A stretch of DNA of 64,000 nucleotides from Daphnia carinata (GCF_022539665.2 NC_081338.1:2356001-2420000), one strand, 5' to 3'; positions 15,610-29,876 are shown, counted from the first letter of the stretch. Made by a program: numbers and translations. Notes: generated by a model from the letters alone, not told the origin.

Positions 15610-18600
15610 GAAACGTGAATTTTAATGCAAACAGATATGCAACGTAATCAAATTTGACAAACAAGCCACGCAGGTTCTCGTATAACTCATCCGTCTTCAT
15701 GATTCTCCGAATAAGAATAAGAACTTTCTGCGTGACTTGCGTTTGAACTTCCGCCGTCTACTTGAGTTGAGCATAATGAGTAGGTAAAGCTACGGATTGA
15801 TCGAGTGGTATAACGCACAGAGTTAAGCGTAGAGCCAAATTTTTTTTGCCAACGCGCAGAAATCGGACGAGACAATCTGGAAATCAACAAATGTTAATTC
15901 ATCGCTTTCCATAGAAACACAAGGGTCAATTGAATTTCGCCTGACATCTTCAAATAGCTCTGCCTCGTCCTTTATTTTTGGGGGCGGGTGGGTGGTTGAG
16001 TGGGGGTTTATTGTCCATTGTGATTGTACGTGTCAAATAACAGAAGCAGCACAGCAAATAAGAGAGGCATCAACAGCTAAAAAAGCAATCGACGCATATC
16101 GAAACAAAAGGCTGGCAAAAACTGTTCAAACTTTATGAATCATCATTCTTTCGACCCTGCAGATGCCTCCTCTTTTCTGTCGCCCTCTGCAACATTGGAA
16201 ACCCCTCCAAAAAACTGCTGGCTGTATCAATATTTGTGACCTGATTGCCCTCATCCGCCATTCTCTCTACGTCTTCCATACGATAAAAAAAAAAACCTGA
16301 TGACAGGCTAGAAATTAGATACAAGAAATAAATTATTTTGAAAAAAAAAAAAAATATATATATATAGTCCCGTTTGCGATCGATAGAAAATGATTCAGCA
16401 AATGCGATGACAACTTGAACTATGGAAAAAGAGCCTTTTGTTTTATACCCTTTTTGTTATCTTTCTTTTTGTGTTGTTACGTTCTTTTGGTTCTCGTTTG
16501 CTCTTATATACAACCTTCTCGTTTTTTTTTTTATAATGGCCTGGATATAGAAGAAGAATTGGCAAAATGCGGTCGAAGCGAAGACGAACAGTAACAACAA
16601 CCAAGGGAGGAAGAAAAAAGGACAGTTCTTTGTTGGTTGCGTACGTACGGAACGATGATGACGACGACGCGATTCTCGTCTCGTTAGAGTCACGTAGATC
16701 CTTTGAGATTCTATAACAACGAAATAAAAGGTCGGGGACAAGAAGAAATGCCGCATTTGTGCAGTCTTTTACTTGAAGTTTTTTCTTTAAAAAAGAGCGG
16801 GAGGTTTTTTTTTTTTCATTCCCTTCGTAAGGTTCTTGTCATCCCGTGTGTTCGCCCAATCGATTTGGGCTGCATATTTCAAGAGCCCAGTGAATAAAAG
16901 AACAGCCGATGATGGCCTTTCGCTGTTAGTGCGCACCCTGTCGAACACAGCACGTTGACAAATTGGCAATAGTTCCGCAAATTGATTTCGCTTTAAGTAA
17001 AAATAGATTGCGTGTGGGTAGTGCAAGATTTGTAGAGGAAAAAAAAATTGACTTTGTGTTTGTCTTATTGATAATTTACAGCTGATGGCAGCGATGGGAC
17101 GTCCTCGTTTCCCAGACGACTCCATCATCGTTACCGCGCGAAAGAAGAGGACGACTTGCCAGCTGTTGGACAAGCTGAACATGCCGAAGAAAAGACGAAA
17201 AGCGATACTGCGGCTACTGCGGAAGAAGATTACCCTTCTGATTTCCGCTGGCCCGAGTCCTATTTCGACTTAGAAGCCTCTTCTGACGTGGCCGTCGTCG
17301 TCGGCCAAACGGCCTTCCTCGTTTGCCGAGTCGCCGTCGCTGGAAATTGGACGGTAAGTCCACCTGTATTCCTTTATTATTTGCTTTAAATTTTCCGTCG
17401 ATGGTCTATTAGCGTAGTCGTGACTGGTACAACATCAGTTATGAAGTGGGGTAATAAAGATGATTCATCACGAATAGAAATCGGCTCATTTTTCAACGTG
17501 ACTATTGGCAATTTGCATAGCAATCAGGGGAGTCATTTTTAGAAGATGCATCGAAAGATTTGGTTTCTCTCTTTTTTAAAAAATCAGTTTGTTCTTACTT
17601 TTGCACGCTCGTGATTGGAAAATAGTGTTTAGTTGTTTGCGTTGGCACTCGAATGATTTGGTTTCTTGGAAACGACGTAGATTTAAAGACGGGGATGGCA
17701 AGCGTGCGAGCAAAATCATTAAGTTTATCCGCCTTCTCTTTAAACAATTAATTAGTCTCGAAATCACTGATGCGTATGGGGCTTAATAGCTAAGCACAAT
17801 TAAGACGGGCGAGTTACAATGTATAGGTATGGATTACCAGTAGTGCTGCGAAATTAGGACAATCCTTCGCACAACAACCTCCGAGATAAACAGTTGCATC
17901 GCATCGTCGTTGCCAATGGCAAACTTCCGTCGCTTAATCGCAGTGTTGCTTTGGATTTAAATGAGCCTCTCTTTTGGACATCGATTCATAGTTCGTTCTC
18001 ATTCGTGTACCGCACAACTTTTCTCTCAACCTCATAACCCTTTTCCCCCTCCCCCGCACTTTGTTACAAAGGTACCTGAATGTATGAGAATCCTGCCGTG
18101 CTACGATTTAGTATCCCTTAATCCACAGCATCGCAATCTGTAATGGCGACCAGTAGAAGTAAAGAACATACAGACACCGGCGCATTCTAATACCGAAAAA
18201 AAGGTGAAAGTACTCTAATGATATGCCTGTGGAAAAATCGAAATGTCACCTAATCCAACGTAAACTTTGTGTCTCGTCTCCTGTTTAACCATTCGTTAGT
18301 TGCATATAACGCACCAATTCGCAGAAGTGCACGCATCGATCGTATTTCTAATACACACCCGATGCATTAGGGATCGCTTGACTCTTCTGCGTTTCTATTG
18401 CGTGTCGCTTATGTTCTAAGGTTCCTTACGAGCGTTATGCAAGGTAAAACGATGAGTCATTCACACATCGATACGCGCTAGGGTTGCTTATAAGAGAGAC
18501 GTTATTACGCGCGATTTTCGTTGTTTCAGCATATCGACGTTGCGTTCAAATGCTCTGCGATGCTGAAACATAAACTTCTTCACGTCGCTTTTTGCTATTT

Positions 18601-21600
18601 ATTGTTTCAGTTTTCCATTTAAAACGTTTCGATGTTTATTTAGTGGTGCGGAACGCATTCACGCTGGACTGCGCCCCCCTTTCTTGGGTTGACATCATCG
18701 GGAATGGCATTTCGCGTTCTGGAATGGCGAAAAACTTTTCTCCGCCAACAAAAAAGTAGAAACAATTCATGAAGTTCAAAGTCGATTACATTACAGTATG
18801 CGTTATGATAGAGAGAGAGTCTATTTTCTTTCGATTTTTTAGGCACAACGAATAAAAACAACTGCGACATTTCTTATGCTATTGGCAATGCGCATTCCTT
18901 TTTTTTTCAATTTGAATTTAGCATTTTGTTGAATACAGCTTACGCAGTGCAGCTCTCGCATCAAATATATAAGAGACTATAGATATGCAAATAAGAGCAA
19001 AATTTCTCTACTGTCATGCGAGCGCATTTAATAGTGACGCATAACCGTATTACGTTCAACGATGCCGTTACAACAGACTACGGGCAAGTTAGGCTCCATT
19101 TTGAAAAATATAACTTACGATAATTGCGACACTCGTGGGGTGGGGTTTCCAATCGAAGTTCACCTTTATTTTAATAAGAATAAGTTCTCGCTAATGCCAT
19201 TCGAGTTTGAGCGAACCGAGCGTACGGATAAACATAAGGGAATTTTGATCTAAAGAAATCCGTTTGGCTTATAGTCGCTGATCGGAAGGTGGCATCTCTT
19301 TTTGGCTTCCTTTATTTCCTGCAAGTACATAATATTTGCACAGGCCACACTTTGATGTCGAACAAACCGAACGCACAGCATAATGCACCGTAAGGTATAC
19401 CTACTATACATAAAAAGACCAGCTCCTTTGACATGATGCTTTCGTTTCATGTCGTCGTCGATATGTGTAGACCTATGTGTACAACAGAAAACGAATGGTG
19501 GTGAAGCTACAGCAAATCGTGAAGCGCAGTTGTGAGCAGGTCAATCTTGTTTGAACCTAACAAATAACAATGTTACGTTTGCGTTTGGGCTGTGTGTGTG
19601 TGTGTGTATGTTTAAGTTTGTAGGTACACACACGCGGCCTGTTCGTATTTTTTATTTTTTTTTTACAGCGTTCATCACGACTTGTATTCACGTTCTTCTT
19701 TACCTTTTCCATCTACATATACGCCCTACTTTTGTTTTTGGGGTTTACATGAAATTCTGGTTACGTTTCCCGCAGGTTTCGTGGGTAGGCCCCGATCATC
19801 CGCATGACAACCGAAATGTCAATCTCCTCACGGTCGGCACGGACACGTACACGCCCGACCGACGATTCCGTGGACTTCACGTGCCCAGTTCACCCGAATG
19901 GACATTGCAAATTAAAGGTACACATGAAACATTCCACTAATAATTATATGAATCTCAACGACTCTTGTCCGTTACAACCTAACGAATACCCAGGTAGTAT
20001 ATACGTATGTCGAAATTAGGTTTAGAAATCTATTCAACTGTTAGTATAGCCTCAAAACGTTCTGGTCATTTTTCTGTACGCAGCAACGACGTTGGATGAT
20101 GCGGGAAATTACGAATGCCAATTAAGCAGCACCCCATTACGTACGCACGTCGTTCGGCTTCACATCATAGGTAAGTGCCGTCATTTACACAAGAGTTTAC
20201 ATCGTATCCGAACTACCGCCGTGCTTTGAGTTGATCAGTTCTTCGATTCGTTTTTCTCGTTTGCGTTTCAAAGCGTTCAACTTACACGTGTGTAGGGCGC
20301 AGACTATTATGACCCTCTTGGAGATGTTCTTCGTTTCATAACGACAATCGCCATCAGCACTGACAAAGGCTCAAAAAAGAAGAAAGCCGATCGATGTTCC
20401 TTCTTCTCCCGCGGCGCTATACTGTATAGACGCACATTTATACCGATATCGTTTGCACGGACGAGTCACGTTGCATATAATCCCCGCTGAGGAGCGCTTT
20501 TGTGGCCCAGCGGGCTGCTGATGCTCGGTTGAATCCTTTCTTTTTGTTTAGCCGTTTTCAAGAATTCAAGTAGAAACGCGAGCTTAATGAAAACACACGT
20601 CCATATATGGCCTATATATGAGTGTGTGTATGTAGCATTATTTATAGGTAGGCTTTACATGCTGTACGGCGGGGGAAGTATATCTCTGTTATGCACTGTC
20701 CAGTTTTGTGAGTCTCTTCCCAAAGGGGCATCGCTGTCACAATTCTACGAATCGGTACAATTATTTTTAGGAAAAGTTTGGCGCTATGAATAAAGAAACG
20801 TGCTCTTACGCTTTCCTTGTTTTCTCCGAACCGTTTTTCTTGTTTCTTTTTGAAATTTCCAGATCGAAAGTTTTAACATCGTTGAAAATGCCTTTCGAAT
20901 AGCAACCGATAAAAAATAGGATCTGGAACGATCGTTTTTAATGTCAAATATCTAAGCCATTATAAATGATCAATGATGACTCTTGATAATAATGAAATGC
21001 TTTCTCTATTGCCATTGAAATCTGAATTGAGAAAGCAAAAAAAAATATGAATAATGAATTTCTCCACTCCCCTTCTTTTTTCTTTCTTCATTTTTTTTTG
21101 CACTCGGACGTCAATAGAGCCACATATCCAGATTTTAAATGGACCCGAAGTCTACGTTCACGAAGGATCAATGTTGAACTTGACGTGCGTTATCTCGCCG
21201 GCAGTTGACGCTTCCCTCCTCTTATGGAGTCGTAACGGCCAAGTAAGTTCGTCATTTCATATTCAACTTATATTTACTACTAGTTTATTCCGTCTAAATC
21301 GTGTGGTGAATCTCGTGTAGCTAACAAAAGACGTGAATTACTCTCAAAAACAATGATAACATCACATACTGTAGACCTTGTTTCTATTGACTGAAATGCA
21401 TTAATTGTGCAATGTTCGAATATCGAATGTGGCCGAACAAACGGAATGCTTGGCATCAGAGCGTGTTTGCCAATCTGCGATCACCTTCATCATTCATGGC
21501 AAAGTTCACTTTGATTAGCCTTTGCGTAGTTTAAAATTCGGCCTCTGAGTGTCGGATATTCTAGGAGCCATTCTCTGACGCAGAATGTTCATTGCCTTCA

Positions 21601-24600
21601 ATATTGAACGAGCCCGAAACAGGAAACGAAAGCTTTTGATGGTCGATATATTATCGGGAAACGATTAGCAACAATGAGCCTGGCTGAGGGCCTCAGGTGA
21701 TTTTCAATTTTGCCGTGCAAAGTGTGTTGGCTTGCTAAAGCATCTCCCGATAAAAGGCCGCCACAAAGTATTAATTAACTTTGAATGCTTTCAATTCGAC
21801 TGCCGCGTATTCTAAATATCGGATGCGGGAGTTTCCCATTTTCCGTTGATTACCTGTCTTTCTTCTATCAGTTTTTCGGTACGTTTTCATTACTCTGCAT
21901 TATTCGATCCGAAATTGATTTATTAGAAGTACACCCAGTAAATCGGTACATTTTCAAGGGACTCGGCTGTATTCATTCTTTTTTAAAACGCAGACTGAAT
22001 AGAAAATTCTTCAATACTGCAATATAAGCCCTCGGCTGATATTACGCAGTCAAAAATAATCCTACAGTAAAGAATGCGATGTAATAATGTAAAATAGAAA
22101 GTAGGCAGCAGATATTGCTATGATTAAACTGGAGGTATGTCCCATTGCATATCTCGTTCGTAATCTTTCCGAATTTGAATACACAGGAGCTCCGTAACCG
22201 ACCCGCTTTTGCCATCGGCTGCATGGACAAACTAATTCCATTGCCTTCACCCCATATAGACTGTCTTAACTGTCTACTTCGAGTTAGCTCTACAAATCTA
22301 CTTGATTATGCCGCAGCAAGATGACGTAAACGAACTCAACTGTCTGTGACGGCGCGGAATACGTAAACACCTGTCGAGATCCTATATTAAAAAAATGTGT
22401 AGAAACAGAAGATCGCTACTGTAAATTTACATCAAAAGGGGCTTCATTATGCCCATTATCTAATTTAGCTCTACCCCTATACACACCCCGCGATGGGGAA
22501 AAACAAAAATCCAAAGAAAATGTGGGCTGCATAGCTTCTTAAATAGTGTGGGTCACATCCCCACTTCCCAATATATAGGTAGATATTCATAAGCGGAGGC
22601 CTTTTGCCGAGTGCTTTTACATATCCATTATATGGAAACCAAGGCACTACTATCCCAACTTTGATGGTATTCCTCTTCATCTTCACGATTTCCTCTTTGC
22701 GATCGGCTCGCTTTTTAAAGTGATATCAGTTTACATTGTGTACACGCTGCCCACGAATTGGGGAGGCTGGATATCAGCGGAAACTGTATAGCCTGTGTAC
22801 ATACAGAGTACCCTGGCACCTTCCCTTATAAATGCAGGCGCAATATCTGTGCGATGTGCTGCGGATGAACAGAGAGATAAAAAGTGCTGAAAGCCTCGCA
22901 ACAGCCAATGGCACTAAAGCGTATAGTGAATATGCCAAAACTATCAGGGAGAACAATGCAATGAAGACTATAGAAGCAACGTTTGATTCAGTAATGTATA
23001 TACCTTGCTGCCTATATACGCCAAATAGCAGATGGAACATTTACTTAGATGTGTGCGTTTGATTAAAATGGATGCATCTATTCCATTTGCCATGTGGCAT
23101 TCATTCAAAAAAGTTCTACGACTGTCAATAAGAACCCCTTTCCGCTCTTCTCCTATAGCCTCCACCTGACACGTTTCGGATGTTGGCATAGACATAGACG
23201 TTTGCCTCTCTCCATAAACTTTGTGCGGAGTGAAAAGGTGGAAAAGAAAAAAAAACATAAAACAGCGAAACGAAGTGAAATGGATGGAGAATAGTTTGGG
23301 TAGATTGTGGCCTTTGATCGAGAAACGACACACACACACACGTTGAGAGAGGATATGAGGTGAACAGAATGCATCAAAGTTTGGGTTGGCCCCATCCATC
23401 TCTTCTGTTTCTACCGAGCGGATGCTTCCTCCCGCGTCTGCACTTCTTTTTTTCCTACTACTCCGTCTTCTATCTTCCACACAGACACACACTCAACAAA
23501 GTCTTGTGTAGAAAGCTGCACCGTTTGCTGTGCAATTTGCATCAGGTTTTGTCGAAGACTTCTAGCTCTCTCTCTTTCGTGCCTGCTCATCCGCATTATT
23601 TAAATGAAACGCCCCAGCCGGCAGCCCCGTTCCTTTTAAATTGTTTAGCCATCTTGATTTTTTTTCTTCTTTCTATGTATATATTATTCTTTCTATCTAT
23701 ATATATATATATATATATTAGAGACCAAATTCGTTTGTTAGTTTTCTTCACCCCCCCCCTACCCCGCCCAAACAAACACTCTATATCCAAGCGATTTGAA
23801 CGATTGTGAGAGGAAACAGGAGAAGAAGAAGACGAAGAAAAAAAGTAAGGAGAAAAAAGAAACTTTTTTGAAAATCTCCTTCTGTTAATTAAGTGGGCTT
23901 TGTTAAGCTCTTCAAAGACGTTTGGAACGATTTTATTGGCAGACTAAATATTTGTATCAAGAAGTCTATTGTCGATACAGTGTTTTGTTAGGGGTCCTTC
24001 ATTTATATTGTAAAGCCTCGTGCTCTCTGCGTTTAAAAAAAAAAACAAAAAAAAAAAAGAAAGGAAAATTCAATCACACTAATTAGTTGTGTTTTGTTTT
24101 GCCAGATACTGAATTGGTTATACCAGTCGAATGAAGCCGGAGGAAGTGGACAATTGGACGCTAAGATCCACGTCTACGACGGGCGTTTGTGGGTGGATCG
24201 CGGCGGAGGCAATGCGGAAGGGACTGCCGAAAACGAAGCGGCCGTCGTCAGCGATCAGGGCCAAACGGATGCCGAGAGGAGAAATCAAAGACAAAAGGAA
24301 AGTTTATCGACGGCTACAATGTCTCAATTGCTCGTAGACAAAGCGCAAATGTTTCATTCCGGTCGTTACGTCTGCTCGGCCCTCGGAGCCTCCGGCACCT
24401 GGACATTGGTGCACATCCTAGCCGGTAATGTTTTTTATTCTTTTTCTTACCTTTAATTTATTTATTATTAGCGGCCTCTTTGGTTTTATTTACGCGGTAG
24501 CTAATTCGTCTCGAAGGGTCCACACGTGTATAGGCCTATACACAGCAAGGCAATTGAAATTAGGAAAACTGTGTGTATTATATTTTCGTTGCGTGTGTAG

Positions 24601-27600
24601 CAAGTGTGTGCACCTTTTCAAGCGGTCGTTCTTCAACGGGCAAATGCACTTGACACGCAGCTAATCAGCTATCGATTTTTGGTTTGCATTAAAGAGTTAA
24701 GCCGATGTCGCCCCTTTTCCGCCTGCGTCTCCATTGAGGGCCTCCTTCCTAGAACGTTTTCTTATTATTTTGCTTTACATCGGTTTCGAATAAAAAATCG
24801 GAAGACATGTGGAAGCGAAGACGAGTAAAACAAACGTTTTGTCGACCGATATGTGAAGATGCTCGCCATTCGGCCATTTAGTGGTTGATGTGCATCTTCG
24901 ATGTTTTAGGGCGTCGTTGTGAAGTGAGACGAGATCTTTGTGGTGTTCGCTACGAATCGAAGGTGACACCTAAGGGGCGGTGATTGAAGTTAGATATGTA
25001 TGGCGTTCGCCAACACAAAGACAAGCCATACGGAGAGTCGTGTAGTGTTTGCCAGTGACGTTCGGCCGAAACACATCGTGATTCGCTTGGAAATCAATGA
25101 ATGAATGAGAAGCTGGACAAATAGTGAGCTGTTGATATTTGCACGTGCAATAAGTAGGGCGTTTACTTACGGGCACGTATCCAACGTATCGAGATCTATA
25201 GCTGCAATACATCGAGATAGATGCAAATGATTTTGAGGGATGAATGGATGATGGAATTGGTTCCAATTTTAGCAACCCTACGAATTAGTCTAGGTAAAAA
25301 TAAATAAATAAAAATGAAAATAACATTTTTTTGGGGGCTATCGATTGATTTGGTTTACATTACGGTGGGGGGGGGGGAGGGCAGTTGACCGTAACGCTTC
25401 TTACGGGTTGCCACGGACAACGAAGATCAATACAGTCGGCACCAGTTGAATAGACTATGAAAAGCCAAACAATCAGCGTACAGGGAGACGTCCCATTGAA
25501 TTGCAAAAACACAAATTTTATGCCATTCTTATCGAGGGAATTTTTGCCAATAATATTGCATTTCTTTTTCTCTCCGTTTAAATGCTCGGACAACTAGCTG
25601 GTTGAATCAGCTTCCAAGAGCTCCGGAACTTTTTCTCCTTGCGCCGCCACGTACCCCCATAACTTTTCCAATAGTCCATTTTGTAAAGATTTACTCGCCT
25701 TGCGTGCCGCGTGTGATACGCATATGAAATGCGTAGACAACGCGGCACTGTACATAAATGACGCCGTATACAATTGATGTGTATGTACGAAGCCGAGGCT
25801 GTAGGAGATGAATTGTTGAGTCTGCTGTGAGCCCGCCTGGATCGTTATTATACTGCAAAAAAAAAAAAAAAAAAAAAGAGAGAGAACGCGCCCGGCTCGG
25901 CCTGGCGGAATAAGCGTCCCCGCTCTGCAGGGATGCGTGCCGATGGAAGTGTCCGGGTGTGGTGCGACGTTTCCCACGGTGCCAGCCCATCTCGTTATGC
26001 CTGCGTGCATGCATCCTCAAAAGCCTTTTTTTTTTTTTTTTTTTTTTTTCTTTTTCCGTGAACGGGCTCCAGCGCTGCTGGGTGGTGTCTGATGCCAGTA
26101 GTTGGTTGCGATAGTTGAAAGAATCTTTCGAGGCGCGCATCCCGCCGACAATCATCAAACTCGTTTACGGGCGTGACGAAATGATTATCAATTGAAAACG
26201 CAAGCGAAGAACTCGTCTCATTTCAATTCTTTCTCTACAGTTTGTGAAAAGGAATTAGTGAGGAAACAAAAAGAGGGACGCATGGGAAACTTGGCCATCT
26301 GCAAGGATGAATTGCATAATGATAAAACAAAGATTTACGTCCCTATTTTCGCGAGTACATATCAAATTGTAAGGGCGGGACGATGAAAGAAAAACATTTA
26401 AAAATTCAGCACACGCTTGTGGATAAGATTCTAAACGTCCACGACTTTGCATGTTTTTTTGAGTTTGTCAACTTGCGGTCTAGTTTCGCGGGAGCAAACA
26501 TTGGCGGCAGTAAAGTCTCAAACGTTCGTTCGTGATTGAACGGATATGGATCTTTTGATGTGTACGCACCGAAAGGGTTTTCAAGCGGCGGGCGCGGGAG
26601 AGTAACGATCCAGCAGAGACTTTGCGTTGAAGATGAGCCGCGTGTACATGTGTACATAGACCAATGCGATGGGCACGTTTCAGCAAAGGACGATGGTTTC
26701 AAAGCGCACATCCACCACTTTGAAATCATTTGAAGTTTGGATGCAAGAATGTCTTCGAAGGGGGGAAAGGGAAGATACTCGACTGAAACTGTGGGTGTCG
26801 CACGACGATCGTTAGCAAAAAAAAAAGTTGGCATAAGGCCCTACTGTATCTATGTAATGTATTCGGAATAAATAAAAAAAAAAAAGGGGGGGGGGAATTA
26901 GATGTATATATAAACAGCGTGTGTTCTCGACTGTTTTACAAAGTCATGAGAAATGCGAATGGAATATTCGCGAGAAAAGGGGGAAAAAAAACGAGGCCAA
27001 AAGTGACAACGTCAGCTATTTGACTCAACAAAAAAAAAAAGTACAGCTTCTTGAGCTTGAATCAAGACCAACGTCGATTAGCCATGCTACCGTACCAGGC
27101 CTTCGAGAGCCAACTTTTGGAATAACATGATCCTGCATACATCTATAACAGGCAAGGGTTTACAGTTTGCACCGAAAAGTGAAAAGTTTAGTGGCCAATA
27201 TTGTTTAAAAAATAAAAGACTAGACTCGTTTGGATGTTCACGAACTTGAACGTAACCGATGTCCTGCAGCTTTGAATGAAATGGCATTAAGACCTGATTC
27301 TTTGAACTGTGCAATTTTAGTTTTAAAAGTGGACCTTGAGGGCCGAGAAAATGGGTCGAAGGCTAACAGGAAAAATGTCTGGAAACAATTGAATTTGTTC
27401 GACCAGCAATAGGTCTGAATAGCAAATTTGGCTTTGAAATTGGTAGTACTAAAAATAAAAATGTCAATATGTCCGTTCCTTTCAGCTTGTTTGCCGAAAC
27501 AAACTGGCAAGAATACTACAGCCTACGTAATTGGATAGTATGTACATGAAATGCAAACATCTAAACATGAATTTGGGCCTATCCAATTATGCAGAACAAT

Positions 27601-28152
27601 AGACGTTATTCAGACGACCATTGCATAGCGCTCGTTTACGCATACGCCATGATCGATGATTCAAACTGCAGTTTAAGTATGAGCATGAGCTCCGACGAAG
27701 TTACCGTGCAAAATCTGTGAATTGCTGTTGATCCTCCATTTTGACTCGACTGAGTTTGAATGTTTCATTGACTCCCGTGCATTATGCAAAAATCGTCTGC
27801 GATTTTTCGCGTTTTTATAGCCCAACTTACGTTTACATAGCCCGTCAAAATTCACAATGCCGACTAACAACTATACACGTGGAGTTTATACATCACTTTA
27901 AAAAGCATGCATAATAAATGTAGTATATATATATATATATATTCTCTTCCGAATATGTATACCGCGGAGGGTCAAATGCGAGTGTCACGTCTTGATGGTT
28001 TTTGTTGTCTAAATGCAGATGAGCAGCCGGCAGCCATGCAACGGGGGAATCCGGCCTCGTCTTTCCATCATCCGCTTCTAGCCGGCTGGATCGCCTTGAG
28101 TGTCTGTGTGATTCATCGATACCTGGTCCCTCCGGCCGCCCTGCTGGCGTGA
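6347..28152 (+). CDS. Dpr-family two-Ig-domain cell-surface protein (defective proboscis extension response-like)
   Basis: Neuronal recognition protein of the Dpr family, whose members bind DIP proteins on partner neurons. Coding exons: 6347-6512, 17082-17353, 19776-19917, 20084-20170, 21118-21242, 24106-24424, 28019-28152; all junctions are GT-AG and in phase, giving 414 aa. The first exon encodes a hydrophobic signal peptide (from the second Met, MRICCLCYWIFLLV). Ig1 has Cys137 and Cys205, with the family motifs TVSW, LTVG, YTPDRRF, WTLQIK and DDAGNYECQ. Ig2 has Cys246 and Cys354 (LNLTCVIS, SGRYVCSA). The last exon carries the family signature PAAMQ followed by a hydrophobic C-terminus, consistent with a GPI or membrane anchor. 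Odd points: the usual SWIRHRD segment is replaced by a longer SWVGPDHPHDNRN, and Ig2 contains an acidic/Gln-rich insert. The family is clear; the exact Dpr number is not, and the first exon is the least certain part (signal peptide plus phase match only). Confidence 0.88.
6513..17081 (+). other. Long first intron of the Dpr gene
   Basis: 10.6 kb between the signal-peptide exon and the first Ig exon. I found no exon-like reading frame with family motifs on either strand. It holds a (GT)n run near 13580-13600, a CCGGCC-rich palindromic patch near 13858-13872, and an (AG)n tract at 15573-15606. Long first introns in neuronal Ig genes often carry enhancers, but nothing in the sequence proves that here. 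Confidence 0.6.
15573..15606. repeat. (AG)n microsatellite
   Basis: Pure AG dinucleotide repeat of about 17 units inside the first Dpr intron, read directly from the sequence. Reading frames that cross it (poly-Glu/Arg or poly-Leu/Ser) are artefacts of the repeat. Confidence 0.95.
21243..28018 (+). other. Introns 5 and 6 of the Dpr gene, flanking exon 24106-24424
   Basis: The two introns, 21243-24105 and 24425-28018, total about 6.5 kb. They contain (TA)n near 23697-23719, a G-rich run near 25366-25377, poly(A) at about 25858-25877, poly(T) at about 26026-26049 and (TA)n near 27925-27942. Short reading frames here are low-complexity or lack splice support. No nested gene was recognised on either strand. 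Confidence 0.55.
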
Positions 28153-28755
28153 TGATTGAGAGGCGCGTACCGTTTTTTTTTTGTTTTTTTTTCATATTTT
28201 TTTTTTTTTTTTTTTGTCCTTTTTTTTTTTTTGAAAGAAGGAAAGAAATGAAAAAAAAAATCCTTCGGGAATCAAAAACGTTTGTGCGTGCGTGGTGTGA
28301 GATATATAAAGCAACGCGTGTGTGTCTGTGTGTGCGTATTGTGTTCCTTTCACACTATCTAATATCGTGTTATTATATTATCTAAAACAGAAAAAAAAAA
28401 CGTATATATTTGAATGACTGGGTCGGCATCATCACGTCAAGTCTATACACACATCCGACGAGGTATATTATTCAATAACTCCATTGACTCGATTCGGCTC
28501 CCTTCATTTTTGTGTTCTGCGTGTGCACTTGAATTGCCGGCGTGATTTTTGCTAATTTTATTCGGCCATAGGATAAGATTGGTTCCGTATTTGCATTGCA
28601 TTTTTGGGTGGTATATTAGGTTGACTGTACTATAGTTTAAATTGAAAAGAAAAATGAAATCTAGATACTTTAACGTTCATTGCGACGCTTGTGAATGAGG
28701 CCCCCCACAGCAAGAAACGTCAGGAAAATGGGGGGGGGAGGAGGGCAAATAAACG

Positions 28756-28786
<31 letters not shown>
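28756..28786. repeat. Poly(A) tract, 31 nt
   Basis: Uninterrupted A run directly visible. It sits about 600 bp past the Dpr stop codon, next to an AATAAA hexamer. A processed-transcript tail is conceivable, but no cDNA-like body or target-site duplication was seen beside it. Confidence 0.95.
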
Positions 28787-28790
<4 letters not shown>

Positions 28791-29876
28791 TTTTCCATTT
28801 TGAGAGCCATCATTAGTCGAGCGCGAAGAACTTGTAATCTTCTTTAATTGTTTTCGTCGTTGATCGATAACTTGTGTTAAAAAAAAAAAAAACCTTTTGC
28901 GGATTTTCCTTTTCGTTTTGAAGGGACATCATTTATCTTTTGACGTCACCGGAAATGATGGTGAACTAAAAACAAAAACAAAAACAAAAACAAAAAAAAC
29001 ATAGAAGATTGTCTAACACTTTCTTTGTTTTGTATATGGTTTAATTAGTTCAGTGTCACAATGTGTCCATATCAACCCCCTATACACAATCATATTCCCT
29101 TTGTGACTGATGTGCGTCTGTGCGTGAACGTGATGTGTGCTGGACGTGTGTGTCGTACCTATGCGGAACAGGCAAACCGTCTGTGCCACGGTCGTTCAAT
29201 AATCAGATGTCGAATTCAACTCGAAATGGGATCGAAGTTGAACGGATCAAACCAAGTACATAAGACGAAGAATAAACGAGTCAAAAATAATCCCCCCCCC
29301 CACTCTCCTTTTGTTTAAAATTCTTTTTTTTTTTTTTTTTCATATATTCTTATCGATGATGCGATTGTAAGATAAAATGCAAACACATTAACTCTACAGG
29401 GAGTTGTGAATTTTATTATCGGAGAAGGACGATTTAGCGTGCAGGAAACTGTGGCTAGTGGATATACCAAAGGCGGATTATAATATCGTCGTTAATGCGG
29501 TTTGACGTTTATTGACGAACGCTTTTCAAAAAATTGTGCCTCGTCGTTAATCATGAACAGATTAAAAGGTAACTAATACTACAAGGGCGATGTGGGGCTT
29601 TCACGCAAGAGCTGGGCAAAAGAACGTGTGTGTGTGTGTGTGTTTAGGTTTAGGTAAGGACGAGCTGATGTTGTATACGGCGTAAAGGTAGGAGGAACGA
29701 GGTTCGATCGAGTGGAACACGGAGAGGGGGAGGGGAGGTGGGAAATGGTGGGGGAGGGTGGCGTATTGTGTGAACGTCACGAAAGCGAACAGGCTGCCAC
29801 GCCGTCTGTTTTTCCAATTGAATGCTGCTGCGGATGTACAAGCAAACGGTCATTCACTCGATAATAGATTAAAAGA

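Noticed and set aside
23360-23809. 149-residue + strand open frame in a Dpr intron
   Set aside because: Leu/Ser/Phe-rich, crosses a (TA)n tract and ends in a C-rich run. No homologous motif, and splicing it into the Dpr mRNA would interrupt Ig2.
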